This document shows positions 45,116 through 58,320 of a stretch of 64,000 nt of DNA, piece by piece; the stretch's first letter is position 1, and each line of letters begins with the position of its first letter. The position numbers and the translations under genes are program-made. The notes beneath the pieces were generated by a model. It made no database searches. It was not told the DNA's origin and saw nothing but the letters and a program-made list of their open reading frames with translations. This DNA is from Anisodus tanguticus (taxonomy: Eukaryota; Streptophyta; Magnoliopsida; Solanales; Solanaceae), in contig CM067548.1 of the NCBI GenBank assembly GCA_034509755.1, forward strand, positions 15,080,018 through 15,144,017. Direction: 5' to 3'.

Positions 45116-46486
45116 CCTCACAAGGGCATCTTCCTTCCCATAACATCCTCTGTGGCATCATTTCATTTCGGTCCCTGTGGTCATAATCATTATCTTATTG
45201 GCCTCATTAGGCATCTTCCTTTGTGTGATAGTCTGTACCAGCTGCAGGTGGTGTTGCATATATAACGCCATTCCTTTCCCCACCCCTACATATATATATA
45301 ATTCATACCATATAGTAGTGTATATAACACATGTGGGTCCAGGGTAATACATAAATATAATGCAAATGAAAATGCATGAATGACAATGAAACATTCTAAA
45401 CTTATCGGATTACATAACATCCTTGTACCTTCGGCTAACATTGGAAATATCAACATCTTTCTCATAAACCTCAATAAGGATTTAAAAACATATTTAGACA
45501 TGCTTTGACAACATGAATGAATAACATGAATATTACATTTACGGTTTGTACTTAGAACATGCCAAAAGAAAGAATGCTCTGCCTTAACATACCTTCGAAT
45601 GACTACGGCTAGTCAATCCTTCCATTATACGCTTAACCTTAGATGCTCATACGAGCTCGTAGATGGTGAGTCGTACTTTAGTCGCCCTTTTTTTTGAAAT
45701 CCCATTTCTTTACTTCGCTACGAAGTAATCTCCAATCCGCTTTAAATTGGAACACGTTGCTGCACAAAATACTTTGTGCTATGAATAATATCCAAGGATA
45801 AAGGTTGCTCCAAATTTCTCTACTTCTCGTGAAATGAAAGAACCAAAATAGTTGATGTGTAGTTTATTTGTGAAACACTATGTTTAGCTAAAGTGACAAG
45901 GGGTCATATTTGCTGAAAATGTTCCTAATAATAAGGGTCCAAAGGAAGTGTTTCATCCATCATGGACCGTGGGGTCCACCCACCTCTTCATTATATCACT
46001 ATATTACCAACTTTTTCCTTAGATGTCACTTATATATCCAGCCACCTATATGACTACACATTAGTCACTTATACCATAGAATCCGCCAACATGAACACTT
46101 GTCCACATAACCAAATGCCACCTATTCTTAATAAATTCCTTTACATCTCACTACACCCGACATCTAATCAAATACCCACGTAATTAATCTCCTAATCTCA
46201 ATTCACTTAAATAATAGATCATTTTGACACACCTCGTATACGAGTATACTCCTTATAATGATCATGCAATATGATACCGGTCCGTAACCTCTTTTGGCAT
46301 ACACAAAATATTATTTCTAATTACCGCCATCGCACTTTTAAGTGTTAATCATTTCGGGACTTCATCTTCTTATACGACGAGCCCTTTATTTACATGCTTG
46401 AATATGACAAAAATTTTCCGAGGCTTGAGTATACTTTCATATGTCTAGCTGTTCAAACTATCACCCAAATTTATCGGGGTGTTACA
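44472..46486 (-). mobile_element. Element B: 5' LTR
   Basis: Plus strand TGTTACGACCCAAACC to CGGGGTGTTACA, 2015 bp, collinear with 38131-40105. It differs by scattered, mostly transition-type changes, by a 23-bp tandem duplication (44584-44629) and by a much longer AT microsatellite at 45069-45113 (about 22 units against about 8). ATATA follows at 46487-46491. Confidence 0.92.
45069..45113. repeat. AT microsatellite in element B 5' LTR
   Basis: About 22 AT units. At the matching place in the other LTR (about 38703-38721) there are roughly 8 units, so the run has changed length since the insertion. Confidence 0.9.
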
Positions 46487-46491
46487 ATATA

Positions 46492-47154
46492 CTTCTCTCC
46501 CCCTTCTTTTTTTTCTTTCTCCCCCTCTTTCTTCGAAGCAGTTCGATCCAGCCGATGGACCAATCATTGGGGCTATCATATGAATAAAGTCAACCAAATT
46601 GAAAATTATCAAAAAGCCCCAAAACACCAGAAAACACACAGAACAAATAATCAATTGAATATTCGTATCCGAATAAGTGAACTTATGTGTTTACCTCAAG
46701 GCTATGTGCTTATTCTTGCATTTTATTATTATTTTACTAACGTACTGACATCGTCTGCCTTTGAGTTTCTCATTTCTTAAAGAGAAGGTTAGTTCGTGTT
46801 GTGACACTGGAATATTTAACAAGGTCAAAAGAAATAACAACATCCATGTCTAAGCAAAGTCAAAGAACAGAAATAATGACAAGTACTTCGAATGACGAAG
46901 GCAATATCGAGAACTCAGGATCTCCTGAATGGTGAGAAACAACTCATCAAGAAGATGTGATCAAAATTATGTTTGAGAAGGTTAAGGACCTTCAGGAGAA
47001 AACCATGAGAATGGAGAAGTAACAGACTGTCAAAGAAAAGCAAATTGAGGAAAGAAGGCCTCCACCATCTTTCCCATATCTATCCTCCCTAGTGCCATAA
47101 TATTTCCTCAACTATCCTGCGTGAACTAATTCGTTCAACCCAACTGTCATGCCC
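46492..47154 (+). pseudogene. Element F leader and gag start
   Basis: A pyrimidine-rich leader (46492-46540) runs toward an ATG at 46846 that begins MSKQSQRTEIMTSTSNDEGN. The frame continues through several stops with HQEDVIKIMFEKVKDLQEKT, KEKQIEERRPPPSFPYLSSL and NSFNPT, typical of the N-terminal part of a TAT-like gag. It is cut at 47154 by element C and resumes at 54587 (ATSNPHHVGTSYQNPLPANT), in frame when one copy of the target duplication is used. No clear primer site was found near 46800. Confidence 0.65.
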
Positions 47155-48824
47155 CAAACTATGGCCTGGACAAAATACATCACTCGGTGCCTGACTGCAT
47201 GTGACCGAGCGTACCACATGACTTGTTGAATCAACATAGGCAAAAAAACATGCAATAGTAATGATTTAAAATATGTAAAACTTATGAAAATATATTGTGG
47301 AAATATTTGAAAATATAATAAGTTTGAGATAGATTTTCTGACGTGACATGCTAAGCTTGTCTAGTCTATGAAACCTCTGAACATGAGTCTGACTGCAAAA
47401 TTTATTTACCAGGACAAGGCCCTGACCTACCTTTACTATAAAGCATAACTTGTAAAATAACTGACTAACACTCTGGAGGAAATGGGGCTCACCAATAGCT
47501 GATACTGAAGAAAATTCTAATAAGCAGATCCATCGTCCTGAAACTCAGTACCTGCATCGTAAAGTGCAAGCCCAGACAAAAGGGATGCAAGTACATTTTG
47601 ATTGTTCGTGGATTACAGACAGGTTCATGATAATCACAATGACCTGTCATGAATACAATAACGGAAAAATGATATAAGCATGTATATATATTTGTACATG
47701 TATCTAGGGTAATCATGCATTAGAGCAAAACCTAGGTCTGAGGAAATCATGTTTCATGGACTAAATTTAGCGTGGTGAAGAACAATGATGATTCCACACA
47801 TGGATATAAACTTTTACATACCGTAGTGGCTCCAAAACTTGGAGAAAAGGTCTGAACTGTTGAAGAAGAAACCCAAGGCTTTGAACTTTAAACCTATAGA
47901 AGTGTTTTCACCAATTTTCGTTGCTACTGTTCATTGCTCAAATCACACTGCTACAGACTTCCAAATCAGATCTCCACCGTTCAAATTTAAGACCTATATG
48001 TTTTTGATAATGCAATTAAAATTTGGGCTCGACCCAACGGTTAAATTAATGGAAAATGCCAAAGTAAGCTGGCTGATCGGAGGGAAAATCTACAACAAAA
48101 TTACTAGGATTTTGCGTATAATGGAGTGCATCTAAATCAATCCTATTTCATGATTATACCAATCATTAAATGTCTATAACATATTAATAACTTCATATAA
48201 TCTATTAATAATTTAGGGGCTTACCGTTTTGAAGGAATCCCAAAGTTTCATTCCAAATTCAACCTTGAATGGAATTTTCAAAATCTAGCGATTCCAAATA
48301 ATGGTTCAGTGTTAATCTAGTGTTAACAAAATATAATTGACATAAGGATTTGAATAAGAACATACCATAGGTGTTTGGTAGCAGCTCTCATAAAAAATCC
48401 TTACATAAAATATTTTAGGATTGTATTTATAGGTTATCATAAGGCTTGGGCTTTAAACCTAATCCTACAAGAATCAGAATTTCCATTTTACACGTCCTCA
48501 GTAAATAGGCCATATCATTTCGTATAGAACTCCATTTCATGTGGGACATATATTTATGGAAAGGTATTTCAAACGTATACAACTAGCATGAAGGATGTTT
48601 TCCCCGATTGTTAATAGATATGTACGTAAACTCGGTTTAAGTGAGGCCTACTTTAAACTCACTTTAAAACATGCTTCGTATGGTACTTCCGACTCAAATT
48701 TGTTTCTAAGACTCTTATTATGCCTTGATTAGTTTTCAAAACACTTCATACACTCCTCATATTGGTTCCATCATTTTTTCCATCATATGGTTCAAACCAT
48801 AGCCCAAAGTTACTAGGTGTAACA
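47155..48824 (-). mobile_element. Element C: 3' LTR, internally deleted
   Basis: Plus strand TGTCATGCCCCAAAC to CTAGGTGTAACA, 1670 bp. Collinear with 52315-54586 except that about 600 bases of that LTR (about 52800-53410) are missing here. The left flank CCAAC (47150-47154) matches CCAGC after the other LTR at four of five bases. Confidence 0.88.
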
Positions 48825-49380
48825 ATATCTACCCCTTGGGATCATTTGTCCTAGAAAGATGGTTCATGGTTAGGAGTATGACTAACTCTGAAATAGGACT
48901 ATCCAAACATTTTTCAAACACTTGCCAGCTGACCAAAGCACAACACAAGCCTCACAGGGCATCTTGATACGAATGAGAAAACATAACATGGTAACTGGAG
49001 CATGAACGTGACTAACATGAATACTAAACTAGGTTGAATACGTGAATACCAACTATCATAAATACCAGTATGGCATGAACACATGGATATTGAAATGAAT
49101 ATATACATGAATACTATACATGGGATTTGGAAAAGAATTTGTAGGCACGAATGACATGAGTACTGGAACCTAGGTATGAATATGACATGATTACATGGAT
49201 GTGAGGAGCATCACATGAGATATTAATACATGAAGACTTCCTGAGTGCTAAACTGCCATGCAATTTGAAACATAAATATCATAATATGAAATCTAAATGC
49301 CGAAAACATGAATAATACATCAGATCTGAATGTTGAGCGGAGGTGAGATATGAACACCGGACTGACATGAGGTATGAATA
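48825..49380 (-). other. Element C region between pol and 3' LTR
   Basis: Directly beside the LTR the minus strand reads CCCAAGGGGTAGATAT, a polypurine tract. The rest is rich in ATGAA/CATGA words and non-coding. Confidence 0.55.
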
Positions 49381-50240
49381 CTTGAGGTAGTTACCCTAGA
49401 ATTTTTCTTCTTTTCCATCTATAAGTGTGGATATTTGGGCTTTATGTCATTTTTGGCTTCCCATTTAGCCTCCTTCACATTTTGGTTCCTTTACAACACT
49501 TTCACTGGAGCGACTTTCTTCGTCCTCAACTTGACGATCTTTCATAGGATCGTGTATGGTCTAATATATTTGGGACTAACTTCTCTTTCTTCTCAAATCA
49601 TATGACGCATTTCATAGGCAAAACTTTCTAGAAATACCTAATCGTTAATATGAAACTCTGAATCTCTGCACCGCACATTCGCATAGGAGTCTTGCTAGTC
49701 TTAGACATTTTCAAATGCTCTTGAATTAGTTTAAATTTTTCAATAGCCAAATGGACTAATATTGTCCTAGCAATACACCCTCACCCATACAAGGTTTCAA
49801 ATGGTGCCATCTTGATACTAGCATGATATCAATATTTAGAGATAACTCAATGAGAAGGAAATGATCATCTCAATTACATTTAAAGTCTAGGACACATGAA
49901 CTCAACATATCTTCGAGTGTCTGTATAGTGCACTCTGCCTGACATCTCGATAAGGTCCAATGGACATTGGAGCCCCATGAAATATGGAACTTTCTTGAAT
50001 ATATAAATTGGAGTAATCTTCTGCTAAATCGTCTTTTGCTTGCTACCAATTTGGAAACTTAGCCACGAAATATCATTCCACCAATAAAACTTCTCAAGGT
50101 CATGATACATTTTCATGGAGCTTGGGTAGGTAGAATATCTGAAATTGTTTTCCTCTATCATAACCCTCTTTTTGCATCGATCTACATCCGGGATGCACAT
50201 TTATTTTTCTTCGCACCTTAGAGTACCATCATCTCCCCTT
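49381..50240 (-). pseudogene. Element C integrase and chromodomain tail
   Basis: In minus-strand order: NFRYSTYPSSMKMYHDLEKF-YWW (about 50160-50085, zinc-binding part), pieces of the core, then CTIQTLEDMLSSCVLDFKCN (about 49930-49870), and at about 49555-49430 IVKLRTKKVAPVKVL-stop-RNQNVKEAKWEAKND. These are the same blocks as in B and A, so C is also a chromovirus. It is more eroded: no frame stays open over 60 codons. Confidence 0.72.
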
Positions 50241-52210
50241 TGTTTGGAAGCCATGGATTTATGTCTGCGAATCCCTTATTTTAGCTGTAATATATAGGGG
50301 TCATGAAATTGTTTTCCTCTTTTGTTCAACTACTAAGGAGGATTTAACTCTGTTCTGTACAACAACTCTACCATCTTTGGGGTCCAAAGGTTAATATATT
50401 ATATTTGGGGATCCATCTCTCTTATTGTGATCTAACCAACTTTCCTCAACTTCTGTAATTCTTTGCACTTTACGTCACTGACGACTCATCTTTTAACTCA
50501 CTTCTAAACAATCCACCTTACTAGGGGAAAACTGAATTATACATGGACGGGGAACTAAATTCTTAGGTGGACTGAATTATTGGCATATTTTGTCTTAATG
50601 ACATAACTTCGCTCACACTGTTAGTATTTGGGAGACCCCTTTTTGACAACTCTAAAAGACCATTCTTCTGTAATTTCCTCTCTTACTCCTTAGCTGATTT
50701 TCTTCTCCCACTATCATTGTACTTCATATTTATGTTAACTCTTTGTGTTCTAACACGCATTCGGTGTATTCAAACTGCTACTAACTCACCACTGTTAACC
50801 TGACTAAGAAAATTAAATCATACCTATACTAGCTCTGCTGAAATTGCTAATTCACTATATCTACTAAAAATTTACTTAATATTCTTCTACTAACCATCTG
50901 CTAGCATCATGTTCTCTTATTAGCTTTGAATAACTAAAGTGAAACATATGGTTATTTATAACTTCGCTCATCATTCGATCCTATTCTACGGTTGCATACT
51001 ATCTTTTCTGAACAATAAACATGGATCACACTTAGGGGAATTTTATTTGTCTTAAACGTAAAATTGGAACAACTAACCCCATACTTTCTATACACTTCAA
51101 AATCATATCAGACTATACACATCTAGGGTAAAAACTTAATCACATAACCTAATAGGAAACTGCCATATCTTCTTATCTCATAGTAATATCTGCTCCTTGT
51201 AGTAACTTACTAACATAGTACATTCTAGTTCCGATCTAAATATACTTTGAACAAATTAAATTATTTTCAGAAATTTCAATATTATATTGTCTACTCTTGG
51301 TTCTCATTCTGTACATCATATGTTCTTAGTCATGTGCATGAGTCATACGAAAAAAAAACATCTTTTGTAATATCAAATGTTTTTGACTCCTAGGTATTTT
51401 GCCGCTAGGTTCTTTTCCGTTCAAAACTCTCGTGAGACGTTTATGCCGGCTGTGGATAACTTCATAACATATTATCCCGTAGGGTCTTAAATTTGAGCTA
51501 ACATCCTCATACTTGTGGCTCCGCACAAAATAAAAATATAATTATTTTGTAAAGTATAAGGCATATATATACTACCATGCACCAACTTGTCCTTCGGAGG
51601 GTATTATCACCTGATAAATTACTTCATGCCCCATTTGGCGAGTCTTGGGTATTAACCAGGACTTAAAATATGCGAAGCTTTCGCTATAGTCATCGTCACT
51701 TACACTTTCCTTTAGCACTAATAGACATCACTATATACTCATACGTCATAAGAATCTGGATACACTGAAAATTGGAAATGTGATAACAACATAACTGAAC
51801 ATTGGTGTACTGAATAACCATAATCATGCTAACTAAAATGTTGTATAACTGGTAACTGAGGTTAACTGATAACCATAAATCATGATAACTATTTTTGCAT
51901 TTTTTGTTATGGGTTATACTCTAGTCTGTAGTAACTATGCACTTTGTCCCACTTTCAATATCCTCTCAGGTCTTATTTGTTACTAACATGTACATTACAA
52001 TTTACACCCCAATGGGTAATCATTCTCACTTAGACCTTGAATTTTCTTCTCGTGGCTTACGCATTTGATACATTCGGCATTCACTAGAAATATTTTTATT
52101 TACGGCTCTAAGCTTCATGGAACGAGTTAGAAGAATTCCTGGAAGTACTGGTCTAATTAGATGATCTAGAGTATGAAAGAAGTGAGACAACCCTAAATGT
52201 CTTGGTGGTC
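50241..52210 (-). other. Element C internal region without recognisable genes
   Basis: About 2 kb of AT-rich DNA between integrase and leader, where gag to RNase H should be. No motifs of those domains were seen. Parallel to the gene-less part of element B, but I see no long similarity between the two. Confidence 0.45.
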
Positions 52211-52214
52211 AACC

Positions 52215-52249
52215 ATTTATATGTGTGGCGCGCACACACATATACAAAT
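52215..52249 (-). promoter_or_regulatory. Leader hairpin after the primer site, element C
   Basis: Minus strand ATTTGTATATGTGTG-TGCGCGC-CACACATATAAAT: 9 continuous pairs, a 2-base bulge and 4 more pairs, with GCGCGC in the loop. The stem bases differ from those of A and B but the pairing and position are kept. Confidence 0.65.
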
Positions 52250-52297
52250 GACCCCACTGGACACAATTTCGTAGACTCTCTAAGACAATTAAACTTG

Positions 52298-52309
52298 GAT
52301 CTGATACCA
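52298..52309 (-). other. Element C primer binding site (tRNA-iMet)
   Basis: The minus strand reads TGGTATCAGATC, one mismatch to the initiator tRNA-Met site, a few bases after the LTR end at 52315. Confidence 0.85.
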
Positions 52310-52314
52310 AGTTT

Positions 52315-54586
52315 TGTCATTCCCCGAACTATGGCCTGGGCGAAACATGACAGTCGGTGCCCGACTGCATATGACCGAGTGAACCACATGGCTTGCTGAA
52401 TCAATATGGGAATCAAAACATGCAATAATAATGATTTGAAACATATAAAACTGATTACTGAAATATAGTATGAAAATATATTACGGAAATATCTAAAAAC
52501 ATAATAAGTCTAAAATACAGATTATCTGGCGTGATATGCTAAACTAGTATAGTCTATGAAACCTCTGAACATGAGTTTGACTGCAAAATTGTTGTACCAG
52601 GACAAGGACCTGGACTACCTTTACTATAAAGCATAAAATGTAAAATAATTGACTGACACTATGAAGGAAATGGGGCTCACCAATAGCTGATACTGAGGCA
52701 AATCCTAATAAGCATATCCATTGTCCTAAAACTCAATACCTACACCGTGAAGTGCAGGCCCCGGGAAAAAGGGATGTAAGTACATTTGGATTGTATTGTA
52801 TGTGAAGCGACTGAAAAAATAAGCAGGCACATGAAATAATATGAACATGAAACTAAACATGAACATGATCTGACATGAATGTAAAAACATGTATAAAATC
52901 TGTATGTGTGTGTATATGTATATCTGTATATCTATATATTTGTACTTATAAATCTGTGGTAGAGCATTAACAAAACCGACATGAAACCAACACGCATAAA
53001 CATGGCATCTGATCTCTGCCCGATCAGCTAAGACATCTCATACATTGTTGGGGTACGAGACATGAACATGTATATAATGGATCCAATAATCCCACAAAGG
53101 GCTAACATGAACGCATCATCCTCTGGTGGAGCAATCCTTATCCAACGCAGACAAATGTAGTTTCAAGCTATCTGAGCCTTCTCGGTAATCTGTGCAGCTC
53201 TAAAAACATGAACATGAATATAGTTTGCTTATAAGTCCATGAATATTATGAAAATAACTTGAAAAATATGATTCGTCATTATAATTTAGCATGTAAATAA
53301 ATATATAATATAACTTGTGTAAAAACATGAAAAACATGTATAATTTTCATGAACTGAGTAACAATGGTTATAACTTATATTTATGAACTCGTGGAATTCA
53401 AAATATGTGTTCATGAATTATGGGCAGGTTCATGATAATCACAATGACCTGTCATGAATAAAATAACGGAGACATGATATAAGCATGATATATATTTTGT
53501 ACATGTATCTAGGGTTATTTCATGGACTGAATTTAGCGTGGTGAATAACAATGATGTTTCCACATATGGATAGAACTTTTACAAACCTTAGTGTCTCCAA
53601 AACTTGAAGAAAAGGTCTGAACCTTTGAAGAAGAAACCCAAAGCTTTGAACTTGAAACCTTGAGAAGAGTTTTCACTAATTTTCGTAGCTAATGTTCATA
53701 GCTCAAGTCACACTGATCCAGACCTCCAAATCTGATCTCCACCATGCACATTTAATACCTATATGTGGTAACAACTCAGTTAAAATTTGGGCTCGATCCA
53801 ATGGTTAAAATATCAAAAAACACCAAAAGAAGCTGGCTAGTCGGAAGGAAAATCTACAGCAAAATTACTAGGATTTTGCGTTTGATGGAGTGCACCTAAA
53901 TCAATCCTATTTAATGATTATATGAATCATTAAATGTACAAAACATAATAATAACTCCATATAATCTATTACTGATTGAGGGGCTTACCGTTTTGAAGAA
54001 ATCCCAAAGTTTCATTTCATATTCGACCTTGAATGGATTTTCCAAAATCTAGCGATTCCAAATAATGATTCGATGTTAATCTAGTATTAACTTAATATAA
54101 CTGACATAGCGATTTGAATAAGAACTCACCTTAGGTGTTTGATAGACGCTCTAGTAAAAAATCATTACATAAAACATTTTAGGGTTGTATTTATATGTTA
54201 TCATATAGGCTTGGGAATTAAAACCTAATCCTACAAGAATTAGGATTTCCATTTTATACATCCTCAGTAAATTAGCCATAGATTTTCATACAGAACTTCG
54301 TCAGACGTGGGACTTATATTGATATAAAGGTATTTCAAAGGGATAAAATGTTCATGAAGAATGTTTTCCCAGATTTCTTATAGATTTATTTGGAAACTCT
54401 ATTTAAGTGAGGCCTATTGCAAACTCACTTCAAAACATGCTCCGTAGAGTAGCTTCTGACTAATTTTTTTTAAGACTCTTCTTATTCCTTGATTAGTTTT
54501 CAAAACACTTCCTACACTTCTTATCTTAGTTCCATCATTTTCTCATCATACGGTTCAAACCTAGTCCAAAGTGATGAGGTGTTACA
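52315..54586 (-). mobile_element. Element C: 5' LTR
   Basis: Plus strand TGTCATTCCCCGAACTATGG to GATGAGGTGTTACA, 2272 bp; the fuller of the two LTR copies. Its middle (about 52800-53410) is rich in ACATGAA and TATAT words. Right flank CCAGC at 54587-54591. Confidence 0.9.
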
Positions 54587-56030
54587 CCAGCCACTTCCAA
54601 CCCGCACCATGTGGGCACTTCATACCAAAACCCTCTGCCCGCCAATACTACTCAAATACTTGGAACAACTTATTTTGTCCAAGTTCCATTGACTATCGAT
54701 CCTACCAAACACCAAAATGCCATTACAAACATCCTCCAAAACCACCCGACATGACCAAATGTGTCCTTCCACACCCTAGTCTCTCAAATCACCTCTCACC
54801 AGATTATGCTGAACTGGATCACTACGAAGAAATGGAGAAGGCTTGGAAATTCGTGTAGAGTAAGCTCGTAGAGAAATGAAACTGGAGATAACTCAAGATA
54901 TGAAGTAGAGACTGAAAGAGATGGACACAAGCACTGCGTGTGCCACTCGAAAATCTACTGGGCTAGGTTATGATGATATGTGCATACATCCAGAGCTAGA
55001 ATTGCCCGAGGGCTTTAATGTGGCCAAATTTGAAACTTTCAATGGGTCAGGAAACCCAAGAGCTCACTTGCGCTCGTACTGTGACTAATTAGTAGGAGTT
55101 AGAAACAATCTTGCCCTGATTATGAGGTTGTTCAGCCGAAGTTTAATTGGGGAGGCCTCTGAGTGGTTTGCTGCGCAAGACATGTGCCGATGGATTACTT
55201 GGAAAGATATGGCCGAATCTTTCATGGAACGATACTAGTTCAATGTCAAAATCATCCCTGGCCAATACTACTCAGAAAAACAGGCAAAAATCCACAGAAA
55301 ACTATCGGGAATATGTAAGCAGGTAGACAATGGAAGCTGCTTGAGTGCAACCACCCATGACAGAAAAAGAATTTGTTGCCGCTTTTGTCCGGTCATAATA
55401 TTATGACTATTATGACATGATGCTCTCTATGGTCGGGCGACCATTCCCAGAACTGGTCGAGCTGGGATAATCCATAAAAGATGGCCTCAAATTAGGAAAG
55501 ATCACTAGCGTAACCGATAGAGGTTCTCAATCAAACCCCACATGCAGCGTATGAAATAAAATAAAGGACGTGGCGAAGGTAACCCACTTATCTAGCCCCA
55601 AACCAAAGGGACAGAAAAACCTTACTTACCCATGGAAATATATCAACCGCCTCCCATCAGCAGCTACTTAACTCCACCATATTGCCTGGTCCCTGTCTAT
55701 TACACCCAACCAAGTTATCAAACACATCCAACCATCCAAAGCCCTCCACCTAACCCATAAATTGCCTTGCTCATTTTTCAAACCCCTACACCTGCTCCCT
55801 AAGGTCCATAAAACTACAAAGCTCTAAATTATAAAAACCAACCACCTCCAGCTTCATATAATTCGCCACATGCAAAGATTGAAACAAAACCATCTTGGAC
55901 GTTCACACACTTACTGGAAACCCATGCCCGATTGTTTGAAAGACTAAATGCCACTAGTATGATTCAAACAGTTCCACCAAAGCAAGCCGATCACGGAAAT
56001 CGTTTCTATTAGGCTGACCAAACATGTGCC
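54587..56030 (+). pseudogene. Element F gag, main part
   Basis: TAT-like gag. After the insertion site the frame reads ATSNPHHVGTSYQNPLPANT, then DHYEEMEKAWKF, then the well kept capsid-type segment from 54960: GLGYDDMCIHPELELPEGFN, VAKFETFNGSGNPRAHLRSY, LFSRSLIGEASEWFAAQDMC, WITWKDMAESFMERY. Later pieces (FVAAFVRS-like, LVELG, about 55370-55470) and a Pro/Tyr/Gln-rich linker (55620-55860) follow. Stops (for example at 55084 and 55238) and frameshifts are present. Confidence 0.82.
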
Positions 56031-57140
56031 ACCTATCACTCCTGTGGGGCCGGACATAACACTGAATATTGTATCAACCTAAAGAAAAAGATTCAAGACA
56101 TGATCAACAAAAGGGAGATTATCCTAAAAACAACCACTCCCAATGTGAAAACAAACCCGCTACCTAATCATGGTGGTGCTACTATCCATATGATTGAAAA
56201 AGGGGAAGATTGGGGGTTCTTCAAGCCTTTAATCCAGCACCCATTGAAGCCCTCGAACAACAGTGGCATCTATGACTCTAAAAATCACCCCAGATTCAAA
56301 GTACTTATTCCAGCACACGTGGTAGGAAAGGTAGCTTCAGGTGTCACAAAGCCTCCCAAAAAAGAGTACACTATCGGGGCTACTATTTCCCATGGCATGA
56401 CCAGATCAGGGCGGTGCTACACACCTGAGGAATTCACCCAAAGAGGCACCATAAAAGATAACAACCAAAGGATAACAACCACAGAGAGTGAGGCTAAAGA
56501 TTTCTGGCGATGGATGCAACTCCAAGAATATTTTATCATTGAGCACCTAAAGAAGATGTCGGCCCTGATATCAGTGCTAGCATTACTATTGCATTCTTCC
56601 CAAAATTGCCTGGAATTAATAAAAGTGCTGGATGAATCATATGTTCCTGCAGGTATGAGCAATAAATGTTTGGCCAATATGGTGGCTCACATTATAGGAG
56701 ATGATCATATATCATTCAATCAGGAAGAGCTACCTAATGAAGGAATAATGCACAACAATGCATTGTACATTATTTTCGAATGCAGAGGCAAAGTAATAGC
56801 ATGAGTCCTCATAGACAACAAGTTTGGTCTTAATATTTGTCTTAAATCCACAATGGAACAGCTGGGATACGATGTGGGAAAGATAAGGAAGAGTCGCACC
56901 AATGTAAAAGAATTTGCTGGAGCTCAAAGCGACCTAGTGAGAGAGGTCGATGTTTGTATCCAAATAGGACCCGCTGAATTCACAACTGAATTCTAGGTCA
57001 TGTCTATCGCCGCCAACTACAACTTGTTGTTGGGAAGACCCTGGATCCATGCGATGGAGTCGTTCCATCGTCGCTGCACTGGTCATTGAAATTTGTCTCG
57101 AAAGGACATTAAGTGGTAATACATGGGGAAGGAAGCATCC
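56031..57140 (+). pseudogene. Element F zinc knuckle, linker and protease
   Basis: Zinc-knuckle-like CATYHSCGAGHNTEYCINLK at 56026-56085, then the longest open frame in the window (56100-56804, 234 codons): TRSGRCYTPEE, IIEHLKKMSALISVLALLLH, ANMVAHIIGDDHISFNQEEL, LYIIFECRGKVIA-stop. After the TGA the protease continues as VLIDNKFGLNICLKSTMEQL, where the active-site loop D-N-x-x-G reads IDNKFG, and VCIQIGPAEFTTEF, AANYNLLLGRPWIHAMESF. The altered loop and two stops make it inactive. Confidence 0.8.
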
Positions 57141-57560
57141 ATAACTACCCCCAACAATTATGTTTCGGTGATTGAGGGGACTCCCAAAGGGACAAACTTT
57201 CATGTGGTCGAACTAGTGGGAGCCACATATGAAGAAGTCGTGGAACAAATTCAATGTCATTTATGTATAAAATAGTTGCATCCATAATGCTACAAAATGG
57301 CTTTGAGCCCGGAAAAGGACTCATGAATGATTTACACGGCATTACATAGCCAGTTGTCATAAAATGAGTGAGTCAAGTGTTGAGAAAGAGGAAGACTACG
57401 AGGAATACGATGAGGAAAGAATGATACCGGAGGGTCTCATAGAGGAAATGGAACACCTTGAAAATGAACAGAAACTCAATCTGGATGAAACAAAAGTGAT
57501 CAACCTAGGATGTGAAGAGACAATCAAGGAGACGTGAATCAGTGCGCATTTTCATCACCT
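57141..57560 (+). other. Element F protease to RT linker
   Basis: Acidic, poorly conserved linker. NYVSVIEGTPKGTNFHVVEL is seen at about 57154, then glutamate-rich stretches in changing frames (EKEDYEEYDEER, about 57382). No catalytic motif. Confidence 0.5.
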
Positions 57561-58320
57561 AAAAAAGAAGAGTTAATTGATTTGTTGAAAGCGTATGAGG
57601 AAATGGTAATACGCTAATATGCCCGGTTTGAGCACAGATATAGTGGCACATACATTTCAATTAACCTTAGTTTCCCGCCGGTAAAGTAGAAGATCAGACA
57701 GTTAAAACCCGAGTTGAGCATGAAAATTAAAGATGAGGTTCAAAAACGGATTGAGTGGGAAGTGGTCGAGGTGACCTCGTATCCCACGTGGTTAGCCAAC
57801 ATCGTGCTAGTACTGAAAAAGGACAGAAAGATCTGAATCTGTGTCGACTATAGAGACCTTAACAAAGCCAGTTCCAAGGATAATTTTCCACTCTCAAATA
57901 TCCATATCGTCATTGATAACTGCACAAATCAAGAGTTGCAGTCATTCATCTATTCTTTCACCGTATACCATTAGATTCTGATAGAAAAGGAAGATGCAGA
58001 AAATACAACTTTCATCATACCATGGGGAATGTATCATTATCGGGTAATGCCATTCGGTTTTAAATATGCTGGTGCTACTTATATGAGAGTCATGGCCACC
58101 ATCTTCTATGATATGATCCATAAGGAAATTGAAGTTTACATAGATGACTTCATCATTAAATCAAATGAAAGTGCTGATCATATCACGCACTTGCAGAAGT
58201 TCTTTGACAGACTCTGGAAATTTAATCTGAATTTAAACCCGACCAAGTGTGCATTTGGGGTACTCGCCCAGAAGCTGCTCGGCTTCATAGTCAGCTAGAG
58301 AGGCATAGAGCTGGATCCAT
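57561..58320 (+). pseudogene. Element F reverse transcriptase
   Basis: Gypsy RT in nearly one frame: KEELIDLLKAYEEMVIR, then KIRQLKPELSMKIKDEVQKR, LANIVLVLKKDRKI-stop-ICVDYRDLNKA, FPLSNIHIVIDN, then 58029-58298 open: MYHYRVMPFGFKYAGATYMR, and EVYIDDFIIKS with the catalytic Y-I-D-D intact at 58137-58148, followed by LNPTKCAFGVLAQKLLGFIV. Stops at about 57616, 57689, 57836 and 57973 interrupt it. Unlike element A, the active site is preserved. Confidence 0.88.

Noticed and set aside
45056..45265. Open frame with a long (IY)n stretch
   Set aside because: Translation of the AT microsatellite in the element B LTR.
47147..54595. Novel defence or metabolic gene cluster in the accessory-looking region
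   Set aside because: All protein-like sequence there is retroelement integrase, chromodomain tail or gag; the remainder has no coding signal.
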